Shown here piece after piece: positions 8,618-17,716 of a stretch of DNA of 64,000 bases. The stretch spans positions 60,550 to 124,549 of the forward strand of contig NZ_JAMTCP010000014.1 of assembly GCF_024171885.1 (NCBI RefSeq), read 5' to 3'. Every line of letters begins with the position of its first letter. The first letter of the stretch is position 1. Under the pieces are notes generated by a model, which worked only from the letters and a program-made list of their open reading frames with translations, was not told where the DNA came from and made no database searches. Made by a program: the position numbers and the translations under genes. The stretch comes from Streptoalloteichus tenebrarius. GTDB taxonomy: Bacteria > Actinomycetota > Actinomycetes > Mycobacteriales > Pseudonocardiaceae.

Positions 8618-9178
8618 TCAGACCGTGGACGCGCGGTGGACGTCGAGCAGATCGGTCTCCTGCGCTGCCCAGATCTCCCGGAGCGCGTCAGCGCCCTCGT
8701 GCTCGGCGTAGCCGCACTCGGCCAGGGTGATCGGCACGAGCGTGATGATCTGCAACTGGGGCTCGTCCGTGCCGGCCGGGTAGAAGTTGAACTCCTCGTC
8801 GCAGAACGGGTGCGTGGTCGCCAACACGCCCTGGATCAGGGTGCCGGGGACCAGCGGCTGGTCGTTCTGGACCACCGTCCCGTACTCCAGCCCCTCGCCG
8901 CTGTCGACGACGATCGCGCCCAGGGTGTCCACGAGGAACCGGGCCACCGGCTCCTGGTCGGCCTGGAGCGAGCAGACCAGCTCCTCGCCGTACCGGGCGT
9001 CGACCCTGCGCAGCCGCAGGCCGTTGGTCACCACCGAGACCATGTCGTACTCGGGGTGGTCGTGGATGACGAGCGAGTACGCGTGGTCGCCGGCCACCGA
9101 GCCGCCCGGCGCGTCGCCCCGGATGCGACCCAGGTGGCGTTCGATGTGCTCGACGAGCGCGTCGTCGTTGTCGGACAC
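8618..9178 (-). CDS. Suppressor-of-fused (SUFU) domain protein
   Basis: 186 aa. The GTG at 9178 was chosen because AGGAGAGG sits 6 nt upstream; the open frame runs to 9280 without added support. The protein matches the bacterial SUFU-like family: a start rich in acidic residues (SDNDDALVEHIERHLG), the middle pattern HPEYDMVSVVTNGL, a central RYGEELVCSL, and the hallmark late segment TLVPITLAECGYAEHEGADA. Such proteins are intracellular and often act as immunity or partner proteins in polymorphic toxin loci, but no toxin is adjacent. Function here is undetermined. Confidence 0.8.
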   Translation of the reverse strand: MSDNDDALVEHIERHLGRIRGDAPGGSVAGDHAYSLVIHDHPEYDMVSVVTNGLRLRRVDARYGEELVCSLQADQEPVARFLVDTLGAIVVDSGEGLEYGTVVQNDQPLVPGTLIQGVLATTHPFCDEEFNFYPAGTDEPQLQIITLVPITLAECGYAEHEGADALREIWAAQETDLLDVHRASTV

Positions 9179-9456
9179 GGCGTTCCTCTCCTGCTCACGA
9201 CTGCTCACGACCAGATCCGTGACGCCGCGCGCCCGGTTCGGGTCGTCCACCCTACCGGTCGCGCCGACCGGGGCTGACACCTGATCGTCCCAACGCCGCC
9301 GCGCCGATGCGGCGGATGGACGCGGCGTGGACCCCGCGAATCACCCAGCGGGGTTGCTCCGGCCCGCCGGCGGTGGCCGGACGGCCGCCCGTTTCCCGCT
9401 TCTCCCCCAGCGAAGTCGCGCGGATCGGAGCAACGCCGCGGGCGCGCCGCCGTGCG

Positions 9457-10098
9457 ATGCTGCCCCGCGTGACCCTGTCGTCGCTGGCCGGTTTCGTCGT
9501 CGCCGTCGCGCTCGCGGCGATGGCCCCGGGGCCGACCACGGCGCTGGTCGTGCGCCGGGGCGCGCTCGGTGGCGTGCGGGCGGCGGCGCCGGTGATCGCG
9601 GGGATGCAGGCCGGCCTCTCCGCGTGGGCGCTCGCCTCGGCGTTGGGCCTGGCCGCGCTGGTCGCCGCGAGCGAGGTCGCGTTCCTGGTCCTGCGGATCG
9701 TCGGCGCGGTCGTCCTGGTGTTCCTGGGAGTTCAGGCGTGGCGGGCGTCTCGGGAGGCGTCGGGGGGCCTCGCGACCGGCGAGGAGGGGGAGCGGCCCGG
9801 GTGGTGGCGGGCCGCCGGCAGCGGGCTGCTGACGAACCTGACGAACCCGAAGGTCGCCGTGTTCGCGTTCGCCTTCTACCCGCAGTTCATCGCGCCTGGC
9901 GCCGACGTGCTGGGGACCACGGCCGCGTTGGCCCTGCTGCACATCGTCGTGGACAGCACCTGGTTCCTGCTCGTGGCGGCCTTCGTCGGGCGAGCGCGCG
10001 CCTTCTTCGGCCGGGTCTCCGTCCGCCGCCACCTCGAACGGCTCACGGGCACGGTGCTCATCGCGCTGGGCCTGCGGCTGGCCGTCCTGCACCAGTGA
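9457..10098 (+). CDS. LysE-family amino acid exporter
   Basis: 213 aa integral membrane protein with about six hydrophobic segments. The family motif AMAPGPTTALVVRRGALGG follows the first helix, and LTNLTNPKVAVFAFAFYPQF is the conserved NPK segment of RhtB/LysE carriers. ATG at 9457 and GTG at 9469 are both possible starts; neither has a clear ribosome site. The last codons and the TGA stop are part of a 14-bp tandem repeat. Likely exports an amino acid or related metabolite; substrate unknown. Confidence 0.85.
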   Translation: MLPRVTLSSLAGFVVAVALAAMAPGPTTALVVRRGALGGVRAAAPVIAGMQAGLSAWALASALGLAALVAASEVAFLVLRIVGAVVLVFLGVQAWRASREASGGLATGEEGERPGWWRAAGSGLLTNLTNPKVAVFAFAFYPQFIAPGADVLGTTAALALLHIVVDSTWFLLVAAFVGRARAFFGRVSVRRHLERLTGTVLIALGLRLAVLHQ

Positions 10099-10165
10099 CG
10101 ACGAGCCGGTGACGACGAGCCGGTGACGACGAACCGGTGACGACAGGACCGGTGACGACGAACCG
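10095..10165 (+). repeat. 14/15-bp tandem repeat starting on the LysE stop codon
   Basis: Five tandem copies of GTGACGACGAGCCG or near variants (10095, 10109, 10123, 10137, 10152). The first copy supplies the TGA stop of the LysE-type gene. Confidence 0.85.
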
Positions 10166-10307
10166 CTGACAGAGAGTCCGAACTGGACAGTCGAGGATGA
10201 CGTACTGTCCGCGCGGACCCGGTTCGCGGCGCGGCGCGCCGGGCGGGTCCACGCCAGCGAGGCGGAACGGCGGAACGGCGGGACGACGGGCGAGGCGGGA
10301 GGACGGG

Positions 10308-10784
10308 ATGGGGCTCGACCGGCGGGACCACCAGGCGTTGGCGCGCTGGGCGGCCGACTGCGCCGAGCGGGTGCTGCCCCTGTTCGAGGAGCGGCGCCCC
10401 TCGGACGACCGGCCGCGGCGGGCGGTGGCGGCCGGCCGGGCGTGGGCGAGGGAGCAGATCACGACGAGCGAGGCGCGGGCCGCCGCGGTCGCCGCCCACA
10501 CCGCCGCGCGCGAGGCCGACGACGACGTGGCCCGAGCCGCCGCCAGGGCCGCCGGGCACGCCGCCGCCACCGCGCACGTCCCCGCTCACGCGTCCCACGC
10601 CGCCAACTACGCCGTCACGGCGGTCGCCCGCGCCGCGATCAGCCACGACACCCCGGCCAGGGAACGCGACTGGCAACGTGGGCGCCTCCCCGCGCGCCTC
10701 AGGGCGCTGGCCTCCTCGGAGCCGCACCGGGAGGACAGTCCCTGGTGGACGGTGCGGGCGGCGGGGCTCAGAGGGTCATCTTGA
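10308..10784 (+). CDS. Imm-5-like putative immunity protein
   Basis: 158 aa, Ala-rich and all-helical. ATG at 10308 is preceded by GGGAGGACGGG. Typical family features are visible: HQALARWAADCAERVLPLFE near the N terminus, DDRPRRAVAAGRAW, and AARAAGHAAATAHV, which build a HEAT-like bundle. Proteins of this group are named putative immunity proteins after their occurrence in toxin loci, but members are often orphans as here. The 3' end overlaps the convergent GNAT gene by 17 bp. Function unproven. Confidence 0.7.
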   Translation: MGLDRRDHQALARWAADCAERVLPLFEERRPSDDRPRRAVAAGRAWAREQITTSEARAAAVAAHTAAREADDDVARAAARAAGHAAATAHVPAHASHAANYAVTAVARAAISHDTPARERDWQRGRLPARLRALASSEPHREDSPWWTVRAAGLRGSS

Positions 10785-11232
10785 ACCCGACGTGACTGGC
10801 CTGGAATCCCAGTCGCTCGTAGAACCGGTGCGCGTCCACCCGTGTGCGGTCGGAGGTGAGCTGCACGATCGCGCACCCCGCGGCGCGCGCCTCCTCGACC
10901 GCCCACCGGACCAGTTCCCCGCCGAGGCCGCCGCCCCGCTCGGTTCCCCGTACGCGCACGCCCTCGATCTGCGCCCGCGTCGCGCCCCGATGGGACAGGC
11001 CGGCGATGAACGTGAGCTGGAGGGTGCCGACGACCCGACCTTCCCGCTCGGCGACCACCAGCACCTGGTGCGGGTCGGTCTCCAGCGCGGCGAACGCCGT
11101 GAGGTACGGGGCGAGGTCGTCGGGGCTTTCCCTGGTCGCGCCGAGCGGGTCGTCGGCGAGCAGGGCGACGATCTCCGGAACGTCCTCGACCGTCGCCGGC
11201 CGGATCGACACGGCCCCCGTCGCGTCCGTCAT
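10768..11232 (-). CDS. GNAT-family N-acetyltransferase
   Basis: 154 aa. ATG at 11232 has a GGGAGAGCGG ribosome site directly upstream; the frame is open to 11265. A full GNAT fold can be traced: SIRPATVEDVPEIVALLADD, a beta-4 strand GTLQLTFIAGL, and the acetyl-CoA loop RVRGTERGGGLGGELVRWA (R/Q-x-x-G-x-G/A type), then RFYERLGFQASHVGFKM. Acceptor unknown. Convergent overlap of 17 bp with the Imm-5-like gene. Confidence 0.85.
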   Translation of the reverse strand: MTDATGAVSIRPATVEDVPEIVALLADDPLGATRESPDDLAPYLTAFAALETDPHQVLVVAEREGRVVGTLQLTFIAGLSHRGATRAQIEGVRVRGTERGGGLGGELVRWAVEEARAAGCAIVQLTSDRTRVDAHRFYERLGFQASHVGFKMTL

Positions 11233-11290
11233 CCGCTCTCCCTCCTCGCCGCGTCGGCGCGGCACGCCTCACCTCGGCCCCGCCCGCGCC

Positions 11291-11380
11291 AGTCTGTGCC
11301 AGTCCCGGCCAGGCCCAGCCAGTCCCGGCCAGGCCCAGCCAGTCCCGGCCACGCCCAGCCAGTCCCGGCCAGTCCGGGCC
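11291..11380. repeat. 10/20-bp tandem repeat between GNAT and tex
   Basis: About four copies of a 20-bp unit built from AGTCCCGGCC and AGGCCCAGCC half units, in the intergenic region between the GNAT start (11232) and the 3' end of tex (11501). It falls about 120 bp past the tex stop. Confidence 0.85.
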
Positions 11381-11500
11381 GGACTGTGCCGGTCCGTGTC
11401 GGGCGCGGGCGCGTTCCGAAGGGCCGGCCGGACCGCGCCCCGAAGGGCCGGTCGGGCCCCGACCTGAGGGATCGGGATCCGACCGGCGGGTTCGACAGGA

Positions 11501-13987
11501 TCAGCGGGACCCGTGGCCCCGGCCGCCGCCGGCGTACCCGGCGCGGCGGAGGGCGTCGGCGAGCGCGCCGCCGCCACCGCCCGAGCCGCCCCGGTCCGAC
11601 CGCTGCTGGCGGTTCTGCCGGCGCTGCTGGTCGCGCTGGCCGTCACGACGACCGCCGCCACCGCCGTGCCGACCGGGCTCCGCGCCGCCGCCGCGCTGGC
11701 CGGACTCGACCTCGTCGTCGAGCCGCAGCGTCAGCGCGATCCGCTTGCGCGCCACGTCGACGTCGAGCACCTTCACCCGCACGATGTCGCCGGGCTTGAC
11801 CACGTCCCTCGGGTCCTTGACGAAGGACCGCGACATCGCCGAGACGTGGACGAGCCCGTCCTGGTGCACGCCGACGTCGACGAACGCGCCGAAGGCCGCG
11901 ACGTTGGTGACCACGCCCTCCAGCACCATGCCCGGCCGGAGGTCCTGGATCTTGTCGACGCCCTCGGCGAAGGTGGCCGTGCGGAAGGCCGGGCGCGGGT
12001 CCCGTCCCGGCTTCTCCAGCTCCCGGAGGATGTCGGTGACGGTCGGCAGGCCGAAGGTGTCGTCGACGAACCGCTGCGGCTCCAGCCGGCGCAGCCGGGC
12101 CGTGTCGCCGATCAGCTCCCTGATGTCACCGCCGGTGGCGGTGAGGATGCGCCGCACCACCGGGTACGCCTCGGGGTGCACGCTGGAGGCGTCCAGCGGG
12201 TCGTCGCCCCCAGGGATACGGAGGAAGCCCGCGCACTGCTCGAACGCCTTCGGGCCCAGCCGGGGCACGTCGCGCAGGGCGCGCCGCGACCGGAACGGGC
12301 CGTGGGAGTCGCGGTGCCGCACGATGTTCTCCGCCAGGCCCTCGCTGATGCCCGAGACCCGGGTCAGCAGCGGCACGGAGGCGGTGTTGACGTCGACGCC
12401 GACGGCGTTCACGCAGTCCTCGACCACGGCGTCCAGGGAGCGCGAGAGCTTCAGCTCGGAGATGTCGTGCTGGTACTGGCCGACGCCGATCGACTTGGGG
12501 TCGATCTTCACCAGCTCGGCGAGCGGGTCCTGCAACCGGCGCGCGATCGACACCGCGCCGCGCAGGGACACGTCGAGGTCGGGCAGTTCCCTGGCGGCGT
12601 AGGCCGAGGCGGAGTACACCGACGCGCCGGCCTCGGACACCACGACCTTGGTGAGGTTCAGCTCGGGGTGGAGCCTGACCAGCTCGCCGGCGAGCTTGTC
12701 GGTCTCCCGGGACGCGGTGCCGTTGCCGATCGCGACCAGCTCGACCCGGTGTTCCCTGGCCAGCCGGGCGAGCACGGCGATCGCCTCGTCCCAGCGCCGC
12801 TGCGGCTGGTGCGGGTAGATCGTGTCGGTCGCGACGACCTTGCCGGTGGCGTCGACCACCGCGACCTTCACGCCGGTGCGGTAGCCGGGATCGAGGCCCA
12901 TGGTGGGCCGGGTGCCGGCGGGCGCGGCGAGCAGCAGGTCGCGCAGGTTGGCGGCGAACACCCTGGCCGCCTCGTCCTCGGCGGCCTGGCGCAGGCGCAT
13001 CCGCAGGTCGATGGTGAGCCGGACGACGATCCTGGTCCGCCACGCCCAGCGCACGGTGTCGGCGAGCCAGCGGTCGGCGGGCCGGCCCAGGTCGGCGATG
13101 CCGAAGCGCCGCGCGATGTCCCGCTCGTAGTCGGTGGGGCCGGACGCCGCGGCGGTCGCCTCGCCCTCCGCCCCGGCGTCGCTCGGCTCCGGGTCGAGCG
13201 TGAGGTCGAGGACCTCCTCCTTCTCGCCCCGGAACAGCGCGAGGACGCGGTGCGAGGGCAGCTTGGTGAGCGGCTCGGAGAACGCGAAGTAGTCGGCGAA
13301 CTTCGCGCCTTCCTCCTCCTTGCCCTCCCGCACCCGGGAGACGACGGCGCCCCGGGTCCACATCTTCTCCCGCAGCTCGCCGATGAGGTCGGCGTCCTCG
13401 GCGAAGCGCTCGACGAGGATGGCGCGGGCGCCCTCCAGCGCGGCGGCGGCGTCGGGCACGCCCCTGTCGGCGTCCACGAAGGACTCCGCCGCGGTCGCGG
13501 GGTCGTTGGTCGGGTCGCCGAGAAGCTGGTCGGCCAGCGGTTCGAGGCCGGCCTCCCTCGCGATCTGCGCCTTGGTGCGCCGCTTGGGCTTGTAGGGGAG
13601 GTAGATGTCCTCCAGGCGGGCCTTGGAGTCGGCGGCCCTGATCTGGGCCTCCAGCGCCGCGTCGAGCTTGCCCTGGGACCGGATCGAGTCGAGGACGGCC
13701 GTCCGGCGCTCCTCCAGCTCCCGCAGGTAGCGCAGCCGCTCCTCCAGCGCGCGGAGCTGCGTGTCGTCGAGCGCGCCGGTCGCCTCCTTGCGGTACCGGG
13801 CGACGAACGGCACGGTCGCGCCGCCGTCGAGCAGCTCGACCGCCGCCCGCACCTGCCGCTCCCGCACACCGAGCTCGTCGGCGATCCGCTGGTACAGGGC
13901 GGCCTCCTGGCCGGTCCCGGTGGCCGGGTTCGCCGGTGCCGCCGCCCCGTCGGGAGCGGCGCCGGGTGTCGAGGGTGTCGTCGTCAC
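11501..13987 (-). CDS. tex: Tex-family transcription accessory protein
   Basis: 828 aa RNA-binding protein of the Tex/Spt6 family. The GTG at 13987 gives VTTTPSTPG, then a disordered stretch and the Tex N-terminal helical region ([34 protein letters not shown]). Next come the YqgF-like RNase fold ([17 protein letters not shown]), helix-hairpin-helix motifs ([39 protein letters not shown]) and an S1 domain ([20 protein letters not shown]). Past the S1 domain a Gly/Arg/Gln-rich tail of about 80 residues is added, with several RGG-like steps. Tex proteins associate with RNA polymerase and RNA and tend to be single-copy housekeeping genes. Confidence 0.93.
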   Translation of the reverse strand: MTTTPSTPGAAPDGAAAPANPATGTGQEAALYQRIADELGVRERQVRAAVELLDGGATVPFVARYRKEATGALDDTQLRALEERLRYLRELEERRTAVLDSIRSQGKLDAALEAQIRAADSKARLEDIYLPYKPKRRTKAQIAREAGLEPLADQLLGDPTNDPATAAESFVDADRGVPDAAAALEGARAILVERFAEDADLIGELREKMWTRGAVVSRVREGKEEEGAKFADYFAFSEPLTKLPSHRVLALFRGEKEEVLDLTLDPEPSDAGAEGEATAAASGPTDYERDIARRFGIADLGRPADRWLADTVRWAWRTRIVVRLTIDLRMRLRQAAEDEAARVFAANLRDLLLAAPAGTRPTMGLDPGYRTGVKVAVVDATGKVVATDTIYPHQPQRRWDEAIAVLARLAREHRVELVAIGNGTASRETDKLAGELVRLHPELNLTKVVVSEAGASVYSASAYAARELPDLDVSLRGAVSIARRLQDPLAELVKIDPKSIGVGQYQHDISELKLSRSLDAVVEDCVNAVGVDVNTASVPLLTRVSGISEGLAENIVRHRDSHGPFRSRRALRDVPRLGPKAFEQCAGFLRIPGGDDPLDASSVHPEAYPVVRRILTATGGDIRELIGDTARLRRLEPQRFVDDTFGLPTVTDILRELEKPGRDPRPAFRTATFAEGVDKIQDLRPGMVLEGVVTNVAAFGAFVDVGVHQDGLVHVSAMSRSFVKDPRDVVKPGDIVRVKVLDVDVARKRIALTLRLDDEVESGQRGGGAEPGRHGGGGGRRDGQRDQQRRQNRQQRSDRGGSGGGGGALADALRRAGYAGGGRGHGSR

Positions 13988-14865
13988 GATCCTGATCCGC
14001 CTTCTCGCTGAGCTTCGAGAGGCATTGTGCAGGGACCTGATCGTGACGCTCGCGCCGCCCCGCCGGCCACCCCGCCGGTTGTCGGGTCGGCCACCTCCTG
14101 CCCGGGCGGCTCGGCGCGCGAGGACGCCAGGCGCGGGCCAGGGGGGTGAACGGGATCGCTCCCTCATCCCGAACGGGCCGCGAGGGATCGCTCGGGGCGT
14201 CGCTGGCGACGGGCGCGAGTCAGGCGACGGCGACGTGCGCCGAGGAGCGCCCGACTCCTGGTCGGCGTCCCGGCCTGGTCCGTCCACCTAGGACACGCGA
14301 CGCGTCGCGCCGGCGACCCGGAGGCGTCTTCTCCCCCATGACTCCTCCTTCGCCACGGCCCGGCGACACGTCCCCGGTCGTCACGCCCAGGCGCCGCGCA
14401 CGGCGTCCGCTCGGCTCGGGGAGGCCACCTTCACCCACACGCACCGGGTTCCCCGATCAGCCGAGGGCTCTCTTCACCCGTTCGGTGCATATCCGGACAT
14501 TTTGCCCACGATCTTCGTTGCCGGGGATGGCGCAGGTCATGGCCCCTACGGCCGGGGACGGGGTCGCCGGGCGGGCGTTCCTTGGTTGCCATCACCCTCC
14601 GTCCGACCTACCGTCGGAATCGACACGACCCGTGAAAGCGGGGGTGTGGTGCGGCAGACGGGTCCGCCCCGCACAGCGCGTCCGGTTCCCGGCCCGCGAG
14701 GGCCGAGGACACCTCTGGCATCCGGCGAGAACGATCTCGCGCTGAGCGTCCACCTGACGCGACCAGCTTCCCTGTCCCCTGTGGCGACGCTCGTCTCCTG
14801 ACTTCCGGTGGCGCATGGGCCCACCGGAGGAACCAGTTCCCCGTGAGCCGGCAAGGAGGAGAACC

Positions 14866-14904
14866 ATGTCCGCGCAGGATGTTCTCCACCCCGTCGACCC
14901 GTGA
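14866..14904 (+). CDS. Candidate 12-residue ORF with strong ribosome site
   Basis: ATG at 14866 encodes MSAQDVLHPVDP and a TGA. AGGAGG lies 6 nt upstream, the best ribosome site in this region. Twenty bases after the stop begins a perfect 26-bp GC palindrome (14924-14949), the layout of a leader peptide and attenuator, but no gene follows on this strand for more than 1.5 kb. It may be a leftover of a deleted operon or a small peptide gene. Confidence 0.25.
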   Translation: MSAQDVLHPVDP

Positions 14905-15021
14905 GGGACTGGAGGCGCCGCGCGGCGGCCGGGGCGCGCCCCGGCCGCCAGACGGCACCGGGCGCCGCCGGACGGCCTCCCGGCCGGACGTCGGCGACCC
15001 GCTATCGCACCGCCACACAAG

Positions 15022-15060
15022 GTCGTGCGGCGCGAGGCGAGAAACCTCGCGCCGCACGAC
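15022..15060 (+). terminator. Perfect 16-bp hairpin, probable terminator
   Basis: GTCGTGCGGCGCGAGG pairs fully with CCTCGCGCCGCACGAC around a 7-nt loop (CGAGAAA). No U-tract follows. It could end a short + strand transcript from the 14.5-15.0 kb region or the minus-strand mca transcript. Confidence 0.5.
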
Positions 15061-15266
15061 CACGGGGCGCCGCCGGGGTCAACGGAAAACGTCCGCCCCT
15101 TCCGGAGGTCCTCGTGCGCTCGCGGTGGGCACGACCGCCACCAGGGCGCGTCACATGCCGTGGTGACGGCGACACGGCTTTCCCGTGTTCCACCCGTCAG
15201 GGTGGGTTTCTCCTTGTCCGCCAACGGGAAACGCGCGGACGGGTGGCGCCGTGAGCGCCCAGCCGC

Positions 15267-16163
15267 TCACCCCTGGTCCGGGCTGATCCCGGCGAACAGG
15301 TCGTCCTCGGGCAGAAACGGTCGGGACGTGGGACCGGGCGAGGTGGTAGTCCTCGGTCGGCCAGACCCGCCGCTCCAGCTCGACCGGGCAGGACAGCTCG
15401 GGGCCGTCCGGGTCCACCTGGGTCCGGTGGGCGAGGAGCGCGGCCCGCCGGGTCGGGAAGTGCTCGGCGCACTCGACGCGGGTGGCGACGTCCCAGACCG
15501 GCCACGAGTCGTCCCAGTCCATCAGGATCTCCCCCGCCGGCGAGTCCAGTCCCGCATTCCCGCATCGGTCATCGCGGCGTGGATGGCCGCGAAGTAGTCC
15601 TTGGTGAAGGCGCGGATGTAGTACAGCTTCAGGGGCTGCCACGGCTGGCCCGTGCCGGGATAACGCTCGGGGTCTCCGGCGGCGTCGAACGCCTCGACCG
15701 CCACCTGGTGCGTCCTGATGTGGTCCGGGTGCGGGTATCCGCCGTTCTCGTCGTAGGTGACCAGCACGTGCGGGCGGACCTCGCGCACCGCCCTGACGAG
15801 CGGGGCCGCGGCGGTGGTCAGCGGTTGGACCGCGAAACAGCCCTCCGGCAGCGCCTCGCCGTCCCAGACGCACCCGGAGTCGACGAAGCCCAGGAAACGC
15901 TGGTCGACGCCGAGGATCGCGCGGGCGCGCGCCATCTCCTCCCGGCGGAGTCGGGGAAGGTCCGCCCGGACCTCGGGGCGGTCCAGCGCCGGGTTGAGGA
16001 CGTCGCCGCGTTCACCTCCGGTCATGGTGCGGACGAGGACCTGGGCGCCCTCGGCGGCGTAGCGGGCCATCGTGGCCGCGCCTTTGCTCGACTCGTCGTC
16101 GGGGTGGGCGTGGACGGCCATCAGGCGGAGGCCGGCGCGGGACGGAAGAACGGGAGTGGTCAC
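15267..16163 (-). pseudogene. mca: Mycothiol S-conjugate amidase with two frameshifts
   Basis: Zn-dependent PIG-L/LmbE amidase that cleaves mycothiol S-conjugates in detoxification. GTG at 16163 has AGGAGAA upstream. The zinc motif HAHPDDES is near residue 18, TGGERGD follows, and YDENGGYPHPDHIRTHQ carries the third ligand. The frame breaks after MTDAGM (about nt 15553); homology resumes in another frame with GLDSPAGEILMDWDDSW and continues to HLARSHVP, then shifts again (about 15325) to the family C terminus FLPEDDLFAGISPDQG with TGA at 15267-15269. Either two indels disabled the gene or the assembly has two single-base errors; the rest is well conserved, so sequence error or recent decay are both possible. 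Confidence 0.8.
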
Positions 16164-16379
16164 GACGGGGTTCTCCTGTGAGCGGTGCTCGGTGGGGTGG
16201 TCGTCGGTGGCCGTGAGCGGACCGCCGGGAACGGCCGGCGCGGGACGACGCTGGATGACGCCGGACCGGGCACCCGGAATCACAGGTAGGTGTAACCCGT
16301 ACGGGGGAAGGTAGATCGGGCGAACCCGGAAGACACGTGGCTTTCGCGGTGTTTCCTGGCGTGCCTGGCCGACCCCCGG

Positions 16380-16470
16380 GTCAGCGCCCGTTCACACTCG
16401 TCAGCGCTCGTCAGCGCTGGTCAGCGGACCCGTCAGCGACGGTCAGCGATTGGTAGGCGTCCGGTCAGCG
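16380..16470. repeat. Seven helically phased GTCAGCG heptamers
   Basis: GTCAGCG occurs at 16380, 16400, 16410, 16420, 16432, 16442 and 16464, all on the same strand. Steps are 20, 10, 10, 12, 10 and 22 bp, close to whole helical turns. The array sits 52 bp upstream of the monooxygenase start, where an activator or repressor array would be expected. Confidence 0.75.
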
Positions 16471-16521
16471 CGGCCGACAAACCTCACGGTCATCGGTTCG
16501 AACGCCGCGAGGGAGACCACC

Positions 16522-17703
16522 GTGCACAACAAGACCATCCTCATCTCCGGCGCCGGTATCGCCGGCCCCGCCCTGGCCTACTGGCTCCACCGGCACGGCT
16601 TCGCCGTCACCGTCGTGGAACGGGCGCCCGCCCTGCGGGAGGGCGGCCAGGCCGTCGACTTCCGGGGCGAGGCGCACCTGACCGTCCTGCGCCGGATGGG
16701 AGTCCTGGAGGAGATCAGGGCGGCGGCCACCCACATGGGCGAGCAGACGGTCGTCGACGCGGCCGGCAGGAAGGTCGTGAGCCTGCCCGCCGCGTTCATG
16801 AGCGGCGACGTGGAGATCCGGCGCGGCGACCTCAGCCGCATCCTGTACGAGCGGACCAGGGACACCACCGAGTACGTCTTCGGCGACTGGATCACCTCGC
16901 TGACCGAGACGGCGTCCGGGGTCCACGCCACCTTCGCCCACGGGGAGGCCCGCGAGTTCGACCTGGTCGTGGGGGCCGACGGCCTGCACTCGGGCGTCCG
17001 AGCCCTGGTCTTCGGCGAGGAGTCGCGGTTCGTCCGCCCGCTCGGCTACCACGTGGGCGCGTTCTCCGTGCCCAACCACCTGAACCTCGACCGCACCGGG
17101 CTGATCTACAACGAGCCGGGGAGGGGCGTCATCCTGGCCAACTACGGGGAGCCCGGCACGGCCACCGCCGCGTTCTTCTTCGAGACGCCGCCGCTGTCCT
17201 ACGACCGCCACGACGTCGACCAGCAGAAGAAGCTGCTCATGGACGCCTTCGTCGGCGTGGGCTGGGAGACGTCCCGGCTGCTGTCGCACCTGCCGGACGC
17301 GACCGACCTCTACTTCGACGCGATCAGCCAGGTCCACATGGACCGGTTCACCAGGGGCCGGGTGGCGCTGGTCGGGGACGCCGGCTACGGCGCCACCCTC
17401 GGCGGGCTCGGCACCGGCCTGGCGGTCGTGTCCGCGTACGTCCTCGCCGGTGAGCTGGCGGTCGCCGCCGGTGACCACCGGGTGGCGTTCCCCTGCTACG
17501 AGGAGGCGATCAGGGGTTACGCCGAGGAGTGCCGGAAGGTCTCGAACAGCGCCGGGCCGTTCCTCGCGCCGCCGTCCCGGTCCCGGCTCTGGTTCCGCAA
17601 CGCGATGTACCGGGTGTTGTCCGCCCCCGCGATGTCCGGTGTCTTCACCAAGCTGTCCACGAAGTCGGCCAACGCGATCACGTTCCGGAACTACCCGCTC
17701 TGA
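16522..17703 (+). CDS. FAD-dependent monooxygenase (PheA/TetX type)
   Basis: 393 aa class A flavoprotein hydroxylase. The GTG at 16522 gives VHNKTILISGAGIAGPALAYW, a classic N-terminal Rossmann GxGxxG; GGRAGGG-type start sites upstream lack homology. The family's DG motif appears as GADGLHSGVR, and the GD motif as GRVALVGDAGYGATLGGLG. No signal peptide. Such enzymes hydroxylate aromatic compounds or modify antibiotics, including tetracyclines and rifamycins. It converges on the SARP gene (13 bp apart) and has the phased heptamer array in its upstream region. Confidence 0.88.
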   Translation: MHNKTILISGAGIAGPALAYWLHRHGFAVTVVERAPALREGGQAVDFRGEAHLTVLRRMGVLEEIRAAATHMGEQTVVDAAGRKVVSLPAAFMSGDVEIRRGDLSRILYERTRDTTEYVFGDWITSLTETASGVHATFAHGEAREFDLVVGADGLHSGVRALVFGEESRFVRPLGYHVGAFSVPNHLNLDRTGLIYNEPGRGVILANYGEPGTATAAFFFETPPLSYDRHDVDQQKKLLMDAFVGVGWETSRLLSHLPDATDLYFDAISQVHMDRFTRGRVALVGDAGYGATLGGLGTGLAVVSAYVLAGELAVAAGDHRVAFPCYEEAIRGYAEECRKVSNSAGPFLAPPSRSRLWFRNAMYRVLSAPAMSGVFTKLSTKSANAITFRNYPL

Positions 17704-17716
17704 GCGCGCGGTGGGG

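Larger units (their letters stand above)
13988..15266. other. 1.28-kb stretch without a conventional gene
   Basis: No ORF here has protein-family character. The stretch contains a hairpin at about 14804-14827 (TCCGGTGG / CCACCGGA), a tiny ORF with a strong ribosome site (14866-14904), a 26-bp perfect palindrome (14924-14949) and a 16-bp perfect hairpin (15022-15060). An AT-richer patch near 14485-14520 could hold a promoter. This may be a short structured transcript or decayed coding DNA. Confidence 0.4.

Noticed and set aside
11513..14011. Very long + strand frame of 832 codons opposite tex
   Set aside because: Antisense shadow of the tex gene; composition (Arg/Gly/Val/His) and lack of domains show it is not coding. 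Similar long shadows oppose the SARP, PKS, PucR and GH3 genes.
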